64,000 nucleotides of DNA from Isochrysis galbana (GCA_018136815.1 CM030942.1:115976-179975); one strand, 5' to 3'. Counted from the stretch's first letter, positions 20,061 through 31,008 are shown. Translations and numbers: made by a program. The notes: a model not told the origin generated them from the letters alone.

Positions 20061-23000
20061 TCAAACCCTGGCGGAGAACATCGCGGGCGGTGGGCCCGAA
20101 CGCCACCACCACCATCCCGATCCGATCCCTACGCCGCTTGGGGAGAAGAGCTGTCAACGCGGCGATTCTCCCCCTGTCTCTAGCTCTATTCAGTCCTCGA
20201 CGGTGGGAGCCGCCTCGCCGGCTGAAGCCCCCGCCGAACGGCTATCTCGGAAGCCGGAGTCGACACTTGACCCGGGCTCCTGGAAACAGGTTTGCCCCGG
20301 AGATAGTCGCGACCCGACTCTCCGAAATTCGTGTACGTCTACAAGTTCTTCTATTACTCCGCACGCTATTAGGATGTTAGGGGCCGATTCTCGCTCGCTG
20401 CCCCTCTTGGAATCTATTTCTACGGATACTATGCTGTCTTCGGTTTCTTCTAATTCTCCTAGGTCTTTCGACGCATCTTCATCCCTGGATTCACCCCCCG
20501 ACGGCCCTGCCCAAGGGGGTGGGCTAGGTAGATTCGACGCGTCTTCGGTCTCTTCGTTTCGTAAACAATCAGTTGTGAAGCCCTCGAGGGCTGTCGACTC
20601 GGTATCATCTTCTGCTCTAGGTTCTATGGATAGGTCCGACGTGGCCGCTGCCGCGTCCGAAAACGTTGTTGCTGCTTTACCTGTTTCTGCTCTTTCCCGG
20701 CGGGACCCCACTGGAGACCTCTCTCCCAAGGGCCATAGCCGGAGCCGCTCTGCGGACAAATTGTCGTTGTCTACCGTAGGTTCTCGTGCAGTGGAGGCGG
20801 AGACTAGTGCCTCCTCCTCACCTCTCTCCCCGGTTCGTTATATTTCTCCGTCATCGTGTTCATTCTCTCGTCTCGAAGTTGCACCCGTTCTCGTTTCTGA
20901 TCTGGTTCCCGACCCGGAAGGGTCGGCTTCCGGAGTCAATGAAGATGAAGGTTCCAAGGGAGCTGCGGCTTTCCGCGCTCACGCCGTGGCCACCGCAGAC
21001 TCGGGAGACGCAGGGGCCGTCGACTACGATCCCTCGTCGCGCACCATACGGACGCCGGCGTCTCCTCTTTCTCTCGGCTCTCCGGAGGATCCCCGTTCCA
21101 GGGATCGCCCGCCGGAGCCAACCCCCTTCAGGTCTAGCCCACCGAAACTCGAGGGCGACGACCTCCTTCCCCTGAATTCCGTTGCCGAGGCCATCCACCG
21201 GATCGCCGTGGTTGGTTGTTCCTCGGCCGCCAAGTCTACTGAAGCTGCCCGCGCCCCTACGCGCGAGCTCCAAATGTTAGCCGCCTCCCGTGCCCGGGCT
21301 AGCGGTTCCTTCGTCATCTTGCCCCGCCATCTCGCCGAAGCTGCTCTAGCCTTGCGGCGGCCGGACGCGAGCACTCATTCATCACCCTCTGCCGTGTTGC
21401 CGACGCATTTTGACGAGCTTTGCGCTGAGTTAGCGGCGATCCACGACGCCGTGACGCTCGACGCGGCCGAGGGGATTCCTCCACCCCGCGTTCTAGTCGT
21501 CGGTGAAGCTAGCGGGGTCGTGTCTTCGATGTTCCTACTTGCCGGAGCGCACGTCGCGACGTGCGATCTACGACCGTCGGAGATCGACTACATTCCCCAC
21601 TTCTGCGGAGATGCTCTTCACATTCAAAATCTCGGTTGGGACCTCGTGGTCGCGCATCCGCCGTGCACGTATTTGTCGGCGGTGAGTTGCCAGTGGCTCG
21701 ATCGGGAACCGGGACGTCGCCAGGCTCTCGAATCCGCCGCTAGAGTCTTCCTCGCCATGGCAAGCGCCGACGCGCCTTTCGTTGCCGTCGAAAATCCTCG
21801 AATGCACGCGGAAGCCTCTGCCTTAGTCGGGGGGTTGCGACCGCGGCAGTTTGTGCAGCCGTGGCAGCACGGCACGGGCCATCAAAAAGCAACTGGCCTG
21901 TACCTGACGGCTTCACTCCCGCCCCTGCAGCCTTCGAAGATTGTCGAGGGACGTCTATCCGCGATGGCGGATCTATCGCCGTCGCCCCACCGTGGCGCCC
22001 TTCGCAGCCGCACCTATGTGGGCATTGCCGGTGCAATGGCGGCCCAGTGGATGCCGGTCTTGCGCCGTTATGCGCGCGAAGCCAAGGCGTCGCGTTCGCT
22101 CGACTTCACGGTGGACTGGGCAATTTCCCAAGCAGCTGCCAGCTTGAGAGAACGCCCTTCGCTTTGCTCGACCGGTTTCGAGCTGGCTGAGCCGAGGACG
22201 GCTCTGGCTCGCTTCATGGAGGGGAGAGGCGAAGCAGCTTCTAGCTCTCACCTCACGCCTCCCAGCGGTTCGCCAGTGTCTGATTCGGTTGTCGTGATCC
22301 CGGACGCAGGCCCCGTTGCCGATGCTTCTCGCCTGCTTCATCAGGAGGACTCGGAAACAAACGTATCGCAAGACGAGGCCGAGGCGGAAGGAGACCGCTT
22401 CACGCCGTGGGAGTGGCCCATAAGGGACCGCTCTACAACGCCAGGCCCTCCAAACACGGTGAAGAAGCGCCGCAGCAAGTGGCAGGTCTTCGATCGTGAT
22501 GTAATTTCGGGGGTCCATCGGTGGCAGGATGTCACGCCTTCCATCGCCCAAGAAATCGCTGAGCAAGCGGCAGCTGCGGAGCCGTCGGAACCTTCCATCT
22601 TGTCTCGACTGGGCTCTCAAGGCATCAATGCACTATCTCCGAGCGCCTCCTTCACGGCTGGCGACGAAGGAGTGGCCGAACCGACCGGTTCGGTCGTAGC
22701 CGAAAGGCCACTCGAAACCTGGGATGTTGGGCCCGACTCGGGAGAAGATGACACGCCCGAGATGCCAGAACACCGGAGCATGCAGACCCTCGAGACCAAG
22801 CCCTCCGACGCCGCCGAAGAAGAGGATACTCCACGGGCACTGTATTGCGATGGGGCTACCGCTAGGGGCCTCAGTGCGGCCGGATTTTCCGAGTTGTCGA
22901 AGCTTCCGAAGACAGACTTGCAGAAGTCCCTGGAGAAGGAATGGTCACGCCAAATGGATCAACCTCGGCATCCGACGGACCGTCGAGGGCTAGGCTATGA

Positions 23001-26000
23001 TGGCGTGCCTAACCCCTCTAGTTCGGCAAAGGCATCCCCATACTCTTCAATACCATTCGTGCCGCAGACGGTAGCCGCTGCTATCGAGCGAGTGCCCCAC
23101 GTCGATGAATCTTCTCCGTCCAGGCCAGCCTCCAATCCAACCACCCCGTCACCCGGAGCCGGAACCTCGCTTCCAGTAGAATCTATCGCGGACACGCCGC
23201 CGCCGCTCTACCCTCGTCACTGCCTCTATGTCCGCGATCTCGTGGTCTGCCGTGCCGATGGCGACCGCGCAGCTCAAGGGTTCGTTCTCCCGGACGTTGC
23301 CCTCACGGTGAACAGCACCCTGGCTGACACTGGAGCGGGCCCGTCAGTAATCACCACTGCTCTTCTCGATCGACTACCTGAAGACGCTTGCGTCGAACGC
23401 GTATCGGACGCTACCGTCCCCAACCTACATGGGCCGGACGGCCTTCCTCTCATCACTAGGGGCCGGGCTAGCCTCGTCTTCTCCTTGTCCGGTCGCCTCT
23501 TCCGTCATTCGTTCGCGGTCATCGAAGGGAACCCGATGCTTCTGCTCGGGAACGATTTTTTGGCCGCTCACTCCGCTACCATTTCTCTCGACGCCGCGAG
23601 CTCAGAGGGAAGCCTCCGCCTCCGTCCGGCCTCTGGCGATGCAGAAGACTCTTCAAGAGTCCTTTCCGAATGCGTAGTCAGAGTTTCCACGGCGCCGCCC
23701 CCAGTCGCGGACGCCGGCTTCGTCGGAGCTATCTCGATGTCACCCGGTCAGCCGCTGACTGTCGACTTTCTGGAGAGGTCGACGGCAACACGAGAGATCC
23801 CGGCCGGATCGGAGGGTGAGGCTGCTGCTGATGCTAGACAGCCACTCTATACACCTCTCTTTGAGTCTGCCGACGAGTTTGCGGCCAAAGCTCCGGCGTC
23901 TACCTCGTCCGAATATCTTCTCTACACGGAGCAAGCGGTGACGATTCCTGCCTTCCACCGCGCAACCATCTGGGTCAGGGTTCCGCTAGCTCTCCGAGAT
24001 CATTCGGACTGCGCGATGCTGGTCGACCGCCTACCAAATCGCGAGGCTCTCGATTCGTCTCCTCTCGTAATGCCCACGGTGGTCACGCCCACGGAAGATC
24101 ATCGCATCGCGGTGACGATCGTCCACACCGGGGTCAATGCGCTGACCCTGCCGTCTCTGCATCCGATAGCTTCGCTCCAGGTGCGTTTCAAGTTGCACCG
24201 GGGCTGGACTACGACTGGAAGCGAGGGGGATGGTGACCCTGTCACCGCGCTGAGCGAGGAGCAACGATCTCTACTCGACTCAGCCACCATCGATCCAGAC
24301 CGGCTTCTTTCCGACGATCAACGAGAAGAAGTACGCCAACTCTTGGCCCGGCGCATCAAAGCTTTCGCGTTGCACCCGGGGGCTCCAAACCATACGCACG
24401 TTCTCGAGGTGGAGTTGCCACTCAACCCCGGCGCTGTTCCTCACCGGCATGCTCCGTCTAGAGTGGGCCGCGCAGGCGAGCTCATCATAGAAGAGGAGGT
24501 AGCCAAGATGGAAGCCGCCGGCATTATTCGCAAGTCAAATTCGGCTTGGGCTTCCCGAGTAGTCCTGGTCAGCAAGAAAGATGGCTCCGTTCGATTCTGC
24601 GTGGACTACCGCGACACGAACGCCAAGCTACGCGTCGAGGATAGCCCTCTACCCCTCATTGTAGAGGCTATTGATAGGCTAGCGTCCGGCCAAGGGCCGC
24701 TCAGTTCTCTCTTTTTATGTACTCTCGATTTAGCCTCTGGTTTTTGGGGCATCCCGATCAAAGAGTCGCACAAACATATCACCGCTTTCACTACCCACCG
24801 CGGCAAATACGAGTTCAACTTTCTACCGTTCGGCATCCAATCAGGTCCCTCCTACATGTGCCGCTTGATGGACATCGTTCTCGGTGCGCTAGCGTGGGAG
24901 ATCTGCATGCCTTACCTCGATGATGTGGGCATCTGGTCAACGGGCGTGGGTCCTTCCGAAGAGGCCAGGGCACAAGCTTCGTTCGAGCAAATGCTTCACC
25001 GGCTAGACCTAGTTCTCGAGCGGCTAGAGTGGGCCGGCCTGACCTGCAAGATGTCCAAGTGTGTCTTCTTTGCCACCTCTACGGAGTACCTCGGTCACGT
25101 TGTCTCGAGGGAAGGTCTCAAGATGGACCCGAAGAAGGTCGCAGCTGTCGCCGACATCGACCCGTCATCCATCAACTCCATGGAAGCGGTTCGATCTTTC
25201 CTCGGCCTTTGCTCCTACTACCGTCGATTCATTCGCCAATTCGCCGCTAAGGCTGCTCCTCTCACTGCTCTCACGCGGAAGGGCTGCGACGTGGCAAAGG
25301 AGTCCCAGTCCGAGGAGTGTCGCCGAGCTATCCAAGAGCTCAAGACAGCGATCACTTCGGAGCCCGTCTTGACTCCACCCAGGGATGATCGGCCCTTCAT
25401 CGTCAAGACCGATGGGGCTAGCAAGTTGGGTATCGCCGGCATCCTCTCGCAGCTAGGAGACGATAACCGTGAACGAGTCGTTGGGTACTACGCTCGCAGT
25501 CTCACCTCGGCCGAACGCCATTGGACGGTGACCGAGATCGAACTCTTGGCTGCCCTGGAATCAATCCGAAATTGGCGACCCTACCTTTGGGGGCGTCGGT
25601 TCAAGTTAGTCGTCGACCACTCCGCGCTGCGATGGCTGCATACCATGAAGGATCAAGTAGCCGGTGGGCCAGCCTCTCGGCTGACTCGGTGGGCTCTCAA
25701 GTTGGCTGAGTACCGGTTCGATGTCGAACATAAACCAGGAGCTGTTCATCAGGATGCTGACGGGCTGTCCCGGCTAGCATCCCTGGAGCCGGAACACGAA
25801 GACGAACCACTCGCCGGCCCAGCGCCGCTAGCGGTACGTGAGCCTAGCTCAGAGTCTCTAGCCGAGCATGAACGGTCTCATCCGGTGGCTGCCATCACGC
25901 GCTCCGTAGCTACGGCGCGAGGGCTTCAAGCTTTGGACCGATCTCGTCGTCGAGCCTCCGATTCCGGGCCCGCCATCCAGTCCAGTTATTTGGCTCCGGG

Positions 26001-27546
26001 TACGCCGACTTCCGAAGAGATGAGAGCGGCCCTGGCGGAAGATCCGTTCGTAGAGCCACTCCTAGGCTCAGGAGAGACGGTCAATCACGAGCCATCAGGC
26101 CTAGGGTCGCCTCCGCCAGCCGCCGCCTCAGGCCCCATTGTCGAAGATGATTCGTGTTCCAGTCCTGTCGCTCCCGCTCCCGCTCCCGCTCAGCCATCCA
26201 AGATGTTTCGCCGTTTCGTCGTTCACGATGGGCTCGTCTACTATCGCACCGTCCTTGACTCCACCGACCCGGACTCGCTAGTGCTCTATGTTCCGCCCTC
26301 CTTGCGGTCTCGCTACCTTTTCGCCTACCACGATCGCTCCGGTCACCTTGGAGTTTCTCGTATGTCCGGTCTTCTTCGTACTCGGGTATACTGGCCTGGC
26401 ATGTCTTCCGACGTTGCATCCTACGTCCGGGAATGCCACGAGTGCACCCTCGCCAAGCCGCTACCTAGGGCTCTAGCGTCGCCCTCCGGTCTCTCCGTGG
26501 GCACCTACCCCTTTGATGTGGTCTACTGCGACGTGCTCGCACTGGCTCCCACTCACAACTTCGTGCCTGGAGTCTCGGGTTACGACAAGCTGGTCGTCTT
26601 CATCGACTCGCTCACTCGATGGATTGAGGCTGAGCCGTCGAATGGGGATCCCTCGTCGGAAGTAGCCTTGGACATGTTCATCCGCTTGATTGTGACGCGT
26701 TATGGAGTCCCTAGGCAGCTTCGAACCGACGCCGGTTCGAATCTATGTTCGGTTCTTGTTTCGCGTATTCTGGAGCTCACCGGGACTGATTTGTCGAGTA
26801 CAGAGCCGTATCGACATGAGGGTGTAGGCTTCGTCGAACGCGCTCAGCAAACGCTCATTCGTTTGATGCGCGCCTCGAACGAGGGTGGCGGTCATTGGGT
26901 CGACCATTTGCCGTTCCTACTCCTCTCGTTGAGGGCTTCTTCCGGTCGTGTTACCTCCCGGTCTCCAGCGTCTTTGATCTTTGGGCGTGAGCTGCGTCTG
27001 CCCGCTCAACTCTCTGATCCGAAGTCTGTTTCGCCAACTGCTCTCGAGGCGGCGTCCGCCGACGTTCGCTCGTACGCATCCAGGCTCAATGCGAGCCTCC
27101 GCCTCTCTTGGTCCAGCGCTCTCGAGGCTACCCTAGCCGCTCAGGCTGAGTCAGTCCGTGACGCTACGATCAAGTCTCAAAGACCAGCTCGTTTCGAACC
27201 TGGGGATCGCGTCTGCATGCGATTACCAGGCCATGCCAACAAGTTGCAATTCATCTACTCGGGTCCCTACCGCGTCGTAGAGGCTCTGTCCGACACTAGG
27301 TACCGACTCCGTGATTTGGAGAACCGGTTAGTCAAGGAGGAGGTGCATATCTCGAACCTCCGGCCGTATCATACTTTCGTTGATGAAGAGCCGCTGGCTG
27401 ACGACGAGTACATCGTTGAGAAGTTGCTCGATCGTCGTAGCCATGGCGATTCTATCGAGTACCTCGTGAAGTGGCGTGGCTATTCTATTCGAGGAGCCAC
27501 CTGGGAGCCTCGTTCGAGTTGCTCCGTCGTTGTTCTGATTGCTTGA
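20038..27546 (+). CDS. Chromovirus Pol: MTase-like, PR, RT, RNase H, INT, truncated chromodomain
   Basis: Residue numbers count from 20203. A methyltransferase-like region spans about 405-625. The protease has LADTGAG with Asp1042. The RT has the YLDD motif at 1571-1574 and the usual FLPFGIQSGP upstream. RNase H begins with KTDG (Asp1737). The integrase has an H-H-C-C zinc region (YHDRSGHLG to CHEC) and catalytic D2110, D2176 and E2212, a D-D(35)E spacing. A chromodomain begins near 2400 (EYIVEKLLD..., LVKWRGYS, ATWEPRS). The N-terminal 400 residues are Ser/Pro-rich and of unknown role. Compared with the inverted copy, one C is missing near 27515 (CGTTCGAG against CGTTCCGAG), which shifts the frame in the chromodomain and ends the protein at 27546. 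The true end would be near 27690. Confidence 0.93.
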   Translation, partial: GSGGVPVLQTLAENIAGGGPERHHHHPDPIPTPLGEKSCQRGDSPPVSSSIQSSTVGAASPAEAPAERLSRKPESTLDPGSWKQVCPGDSRDPTLRNSCTSTSSSITPHAIRMLGADSRSLPLLESISTDTMLSSVSSNSPRSFDASSSLDSPPDGPAQGGGLGRFDASSVSSFRKQSVVKPSRAVDSVSSSALGSMDRSDVAAAASENVVAALPVSALSRRDPTGDLSPKGHSRSRSADKLSLSTVGSRAVEAETSASSSPLSPVRYISPSSCSFSRLEVAPVLVSDLVPDPEGSASGVNEDEGSKGAAAFRAHAVATADSGDAGAVDYDPSSRTIRTPASPLSLGSPEDPRSRDRPPEPTPFRSSPPKLEGDDLLPLNSVAEAIHRIAVVGCSSAAKSTEAARAPTRELQMLAASRARASGSFVILPRHLAEAALALRRPDASTHSSPSAVLPTHFDELCAELAAIHDAVTLDAAEGIPPPRVLVVGEASGVVSSMFLLAGAHVATCDLRPSEIDYIPHFCGDALHIQNLGWDLVVAHPPCTYLSAVSCQWLDREPGRRQALESAARVFLAMASADAPFVAVENPRMHAEASALVGGLRPRQFVQPWQHGTGHQKATGLYLTASLPPLQPSKIVEGRLSAMADLSPSPHRGALRSRTYVGIAGAMAAQWMPVLRRYAREAKASRSLDFTVDWAISQAAASLRERPSLCSTGFELAEPRTALARFMEGRGEAASSSHLTPPSGSPVSDSVVVIPDAGPVADASRLLHQEDSETNVSQDEAEAEGDRFTPWEWPIRDRSTTPGPPNTVKKRRSKWQVFDRDVISGVHRWQDVTPSIAQEIAEQAAAAEPSEPSILSRLGSQGINALSPSASFTAGDEGVAEPTGSVVAERPLETWDVGPDSGEDDTPEMPEHRSMQTLETKPSDAAEEEDTPRALYCDGATARGLSAAGFSELSKLPKTDLQKSLEKEWSRQMDQPRHPTDRRGLGYDGVPNPSSSAKASPYSSIPFVPQTVAAAIERVPHVDESSPSRPASNPTTPSPGAGTSLPVESIADTPPPLYPRHCLYVRDLVVCRADGDRAAQGFVLPDVALTVNSTLADTGAGPSVITTALLDRLPEDACVERVSDATVPNLHGPDGLPLITRGRASLVFSLSGRLFRHSFAVIEGNPMLLLGNDFLAAHSATISLDAASSEGSLRLRPASGDAEDSSRVLSECVVRVSTAPPPVADAGFVGAISMSPGQPLTVDFLERSTATREIPAGSEGEAAADARQPLYTPLFESADEFAAKAPASTSSEYLLYTEQAVTIPAFHRATIWVRVPLALRDHSDCAMLVDRLPNREALDSSPLVMPTVVTPTEDHRIAVTIVHTGVNALTLPSLHPIASLQVRFKLHRGWTTTGSEGDGDPVTALSEEQRSLLDSATIDPDRLLSDDQREEVRQLLARRIKAFALHPGAPNHTHVLEVELPLNPGAVPHRHAPSRVGRAGELIIEEEVAKMEAAGIIRKSNSAWASRVVLVSKKDGSVRFCVDYRDTNAKLRVEDSPLPLIVEAIDRLASGQGPLSSLFLCTLDLASGFWGIPIKESHKHITAFTTHRGKYEFNFLPFGIQSGPSYMCRLMDIVLGALAWEICMPYLDDVGIWSTGVGPSEEARAQASFEQMLHRLDLVLERLEWAGLTCKMSKCVFFATSTEYLGHVVSREGLKMDPKKVAAVADIDPSSINSMEAVRSFLGLCSYYRRFIRQFAAKAAPLTALTRKGCDVAKESQSEECRRAIQELKTAITSEPVLTPPRDDRPFIVKTDGASKLGIAGILSQLGDDNRERVVGYYARSLTSAERHWTVTEIELLAALESIRNWRPYLWGRRFKLVVDHSALRWLHTMKDQVAGGPASRLTRWALKLAEYRFDVEHKPGAVHQDADGLSRLASLEPEHEDEPLAGPAPLAVREPSSESLAEHERSHPVAAITRSVATARGLQALDRSRRRASDSGPAIQSSYLAPGTPTSEEMRAALAEDPFVEPLLGSGETVNHEPSGLGSPPPAAASGPIVEDDSCSSPVAPAPAPAQPSKMFRRFVVHDGLVYYRTVLDSTDPDSLVLYVPPSLRSRYLFAYHDRSGHLGVSRMSGLLRTRVYWPGMSSDVASYVRECHECTLAKPLPRALASPSGLSVGTYPFDVVYCDVLALAPTHNFVPGVSGYDKLVVFIDSLTRWIEAEPSNGDPSSEVALDMFIRLIVTRYGVPRQLRTDAGSNLCSVLVSRILELTGTDLSSTEPYRHEGVGFVERAQQTLIRLMRASNEGGGHWVDHLPFLLLSLRASSGRVTSRSPASLIFGRELRLPAQLSDPKSVSPTALEAASADVRSYASRLNASLRLSWSSALEATLAAQAESVRDATIKSQRPARFEPGDRVCMRLPGHANKLQFIYSGPYRVVEALSDTRYRLRDLENRLVKEEVHISNLRPYHTFVDEEPLADDEYIVEKLLDRRSHGDSIEYLVKWRGYSIRGATWEPRSSCSVVVLIA
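21418..22080 (+). other. C5-cytosine-methyltransferase-like domain within Pol
   Basis: Residues are numbered from 20203. A SAM-binding strand-loop RVLVVGEASGVVSSMF begins near 429 with an acidic strand end CDLRPSE. WDLVVAHPPCTYLS holds a PPC catalytic-loop motif (Cys488), FVAVENP an ENP motif (530-532), and RSRTY (601-605) matches the Q/R-x-R-x-R-type motif VIII. Between them lie PWQHGTGHQKATGLYL and LPPLQPS. This order and the compact size match small phage and prophage C5-cytosine methyltransferase-like proteins, not eukaryotic DNMTs. The inverted copy keeps the same motifs (HPPC at 41772-41783). Whether it methylates DNA is unknown. Confidence 0.78.
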
Positions 27547-28060
27547 TGATTATGATCGCTCCGTCGAAGAGACTTGTCCAGAAGATGTTGAGTCCCCGGA
27601 AGCAACTTCTTCGTCGGCCAGGGATACTCCTCTTCCTCCCGTTCTCGATGCGCCGTCTTCGCGCACTCGCTCCAGGCTCCACTCCCGTTGATCCCATGTC
27701 TTGGGTAAGGGACCCGTCCCTCTAGGCTAGCCCCACGCCTCGGCTAGGGCTCCGAGTTCAAGAGCGAATCATGGAGGTGCTGAACGCGTGCTGCCTGCGC
27801 TCTACACCCGGCGCAACACCCGAGCAAAGCTCCTGTAAAAGGGAGAAGTGGGTGGGGCAGTGCGTACGAAAGAGGCCGCCGCGTTAAGCCGCCGATTTCG
27901 TGCTCGCTTTGGATCCAAAGGGTGTTCTTGTCTCCACGTTTCGCTCGCTATGTTTCGTTGCTTCTTGTTCCGATTCTGACCTCTGGTCAGCTCAGGTTCC
28001 AGGTTCCAGGTCTCTGTTTCCAGGTTCACCGCTCGACATCGGGAGACGTCTCGATCTTAG

Positions 28061-28068
28061 TCGGGGGG
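28061..28068 (+). promoter_or_regulatory. Polypurine tract of the chromovirus
   Basis: TCGGGGGG directly precedes the 3' LTR (TGTCGC...). This is the expected plus-strand DNA priming site. The stretch 27547-28060 between pol and this tract is untranslated, apart from the remainder of the chromodomain in a shifted frame up to about 27690. Confidence 0.75.
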
Positions 28069-29388
28069 TGTCGCATTCATCCTAGATGATGCGATTTCTA
28101 GGCTCTTATTTCCAGGTCCTTCGTCGTGCGGCCACACGGTGAAGCTCAGGTACATCTAGGTTGGTAGGGTTCGTCCCTAGCGATCTAGAATTCGGGTTCT
28201 CGTTTCGTTCCTTCTAGCCTGTTTGTCAGGTCTAGATTCCAGGTTTCCTCCTTTCGGGTAATCTTGACCCAAAGGAGCCAGGTCGCATGTCACTCGCTGC
28301 GCGCTTGTCTCAGGCTCTCGAGTTACCTTGTGAAGGCTTGTTTAGCTTCTTGCAAGGCTTGTCGTTTCTTGTTAGGTTCCGGTTCTTTCTTGGGACCTGC
28401 TGACTTTCGTTGTTGTCCAGGCCTGTTCTTCGTAGGTTCTGCTTGGCCTGGTTAGGGTTTCGTTGAATTCCCGCGTTCGGCGTTTGGCGTTGGCGTTCGG
28501 AAACTTCCTCTCACATTCCCTAGGTCCGCTACCCTTGGCTTGTAGGTCCTTGCTTCTTTCTTCTCGGTCAAGGTTTTGGCGAGCGAGTCGGTTGCTCTAG
28601 CCGCTCGAGATTTGAGGTTTAATTTGCTATCTCCCCTTGGAGACCGGTGTAGGTTCGCTTCCTAGGTGAGGGAATCTTTCCCCTTGATGCAAGCTACATG
28701 CAAGCCTTGGCCCTTTGGTGTTTCTTCCCCTTGGTTGCTACTCAGGGTTGTTCGTTAGAAGCGTCTAGAAGGTTCACGCTCAACGGCAAGATTTCCTCTG
28801 TCGTGAAGATATCTCGTTGCGATCTGTATCCAAAGTGATCGCCGTGGTCGCGCGACAGGACGCTCCCTTCGGACTCTCCGCTACGTGGGAAGTTACAACG
28901 GAGACACGCTCCGGCCGTCGCTGCGGAGTCTCTCTCTCTCTCGCTCTCTCTCTCCGTCTCTCGCGACGTGTTTGAGTTATCGGTGATTTGGGGTCGCGGT
29001 TGCTTGATAATTTGCTTTGTTTGGGTGAATGATTCCGGTGTGTTCGTGAGTCGGTGTATCCTGTTGTTCTCAGGCTCTTTGTCCGTCGTTGTTCGCTGCG
29101 TCGCTGCACTCAAGCAGCCTAGGCTCCCTCCCTGAGGGAAGAGTTCTTTGTAGGTCTAACAATCTCTTAAAGCCCAACACACTAGGGCCGCTAGGAGCGC
29201 CTCGCCGCCCCACAGCCCTTCGTTCGCCGTTCGTTCCCCGTCCATACACCCGAATGGGGTTGCCCGACCCAGTCCAGAATTTCATTCACCCGACTCCCGG
29301 TGGGGAGGAGGGACAAAGCGCCGCGCTAGCCGCCGGTGCCGCTCGCGACGGAGTGGCTCAGAGCCCTCCGGTAGCGCTCGACTCGACA
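28069..29388 (+). repeat. Chromovirus 3' LTR
   Basis: 1,320 bp, identical to the 5' LTR except about two single-base C deletions (28711 area and 28865 area). Followed by the CCCTC target duplication. Confidence 0.93.
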
Positions 29389-29393
29389 CCCTC

Positions 29394-30047
29394 GTCACAC
29401 AGCACACACGAACTAAACCAAACAGGGCGAAAACTAACCACACTCAGGGCGGACTGTCAAGCGTCGCACAAGGCAACTCATCGGCGCACAGACATGCGAA
29501 ACAGAGAAGTCGGAACAACGAGAGCAGACCTCGCTGTGGAGCTACCGCCGATATACGAAGAGAAGACGGAAGACTACAACCGATGCATGAAGAGAGACGG
29601 AAGACAGTCGTGGAACGTTTGATGACATCGAAAAGAAGTAAGAGAAGGGGTGAGATGTCGCCGACGAGACCTTGAGCCTTGAGGCTTAAATAAAATAAAC
29701 CACCGGTTAGAAGTAAAAGTCTGTCATCGTATGGAATACGACACTCACGTGCATGCAGGAGCGCAGGATGGGACGCGTGCATGCAGAGCTGTGGGCGCGC
29801 GTATGCTGGAGCTGTGGGGCGGCAGAGGCGATCGGCGCCCATCTCGCCTGGCATATCTTTTCAGCCCTCCTCCTCCTCGCCCCTCGCCCTGTCGCTCAGC
29901 AAGGAGCAAGGCACGCTTTTTGCAGTCGTAAATCGAAAAATAAGGTAAGATTCCATGGCTGCTCACAAAGGGAGGAGAAAGAGAAAGGAAGGGGAAAGGT
30001 GGGGCACGAGGGCACTCCCCCCCCCCTTCCCTCCCCTTCCCCCCCCT
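29394..30047. other. Right flank of the chromovirus, shared with the inverted copy
   Basis: No gene recognised. The whole segment recurs in reverse at about 33380-34040 with few differences. It ends in a C-rich homopolymer at the scaffold gap, a typical place for assembly to break. Confidence 0.7.
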
Positions 30048-30147
30048 NNNNNNNNNNNNNNNNNNNNNNNNNNNNNNNNNNNNNNNNNNNNNNNNNNNNN
30101 NNNNNNNNNNNNNNNNNNNNNNNNNNNNNNNNNNNNNNNNNNNNNNN
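30048..30147. other. Assembly gap (100 N)
   Basis: Exactly 100 N, a conventional fixed-size scaffold gap. The left side ends in poly-C; the right side starts with AACAGGTC-type repeats. Confidence 0.99.
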
Positions 30148-31008
30148 TAACAGGTCGCAATAGCAGGTCCGTAACAGGTCAAAATAAAAAACGCATTTTA
30201 ATAATATTTTAGATCTATCAGTATGATTTATAATATGAATACGATTGGTTTCTGACTTCTGAGCTTAGTTACTAGGGAGAGGAAGGGATCTGAGATGACT
30301 TGGACCTGGGCGTGGCTACGATAGCGGTACCTATAGCCACGCGCGAGGCGAGAATATTAGAAAGGGTTTTTAACCTATTACCTATTAACAGGTAACAGGT
30401 CTGGTAGACCTCTTGACCTCTTAATAGTAATAGAACCTATTAGAAGCCTATTGTCCCATCTGGGGCCCCCACCCCCACCCGCCGATTCGCGTAATACCGG
30501 TGGGTGGGCCATTTCATGCACGGACCACCTACTTATAAGCGTATTGCAACCTTTGGCAGCTCCTCTAGCTTTTGTATGCCATTGTATATTGTATACTATA
30601 TACACTGCGCTACTACGTTGCCATTCTCATCTGCTCATCATCCATACCGGCTCATTGCACATAGTCCCTAGATAAACAAATGAATACACTGCGCAAAAGT
30701 GAAAGAAAAAGGGATGCAAATCGGTCCAGCATTGGATTCAACGCCTGAATCTCTTAGTGCACAATACGTCATGGCCGCCGATGGGGTGCGCTGCAATGAT
30801 GCGGGAAAGCGGCCCGCCCGATCGGGCAAAGCTTTGACGATGCGTGTCCCGCTAAAAAGTAGCAGATGCAGTTGGTACTCCAGATTTCGAGCGCGACGCA
30901 TGTGGCGTCAGCCCCACCTACGGATTCATGCTTTCCTCGGCAAGACGCCAAGAAAAGCCGCAAGAAGCTACCGATATATGGTACGAGTACCCATTGTGAC
31001 ACCCATCT
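30148..31008. other. Gene-free segment with AACAGGTC/AACCTATTA short repeats
   Basis: Short direct and inverted words (AACAGGTC, AACCTATTA, CCTATTAACAGG) cluster at 30148-30175 and 30370-30450. This is the kind of subterminal repetition seen in non-autonomous DNA transposons, but the left side is lost in the gap. Nothing coding is supported; 30700-31000 lies just downstream of the rhomboid gene. Confidence 0.4.

Larger units (their letters stand above)
16133..29388 (+). mobile_element. Full-length Ty3/gypsy chromovirus carrying a methyltransferase-like domain
   Basis: Total length 13,256 bp with LTRs at 16133-17454 and 28069-29388 that begin TGTCGC and end CGACA (TG...CA). A perfect 5-bp target duplication CCCTC lies at 16128-16132 and 29389-29393. 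Domain order gag, UAG, methyltransferase-like, protease, RT, RNase H, integrase, chromodomain is that of a Ty3/gypsy chromovirus with an added module. The LTRs differ only by about two 1-bp C-run indels, so insertion is recent. A polypurine tract TCGGGGGG precedes the 3' LTR. I find no standard TGG-initiated primer-binding site right after the 5' LTR. A second copy lies inverted at 33380-43300. Confidence 0.93.
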
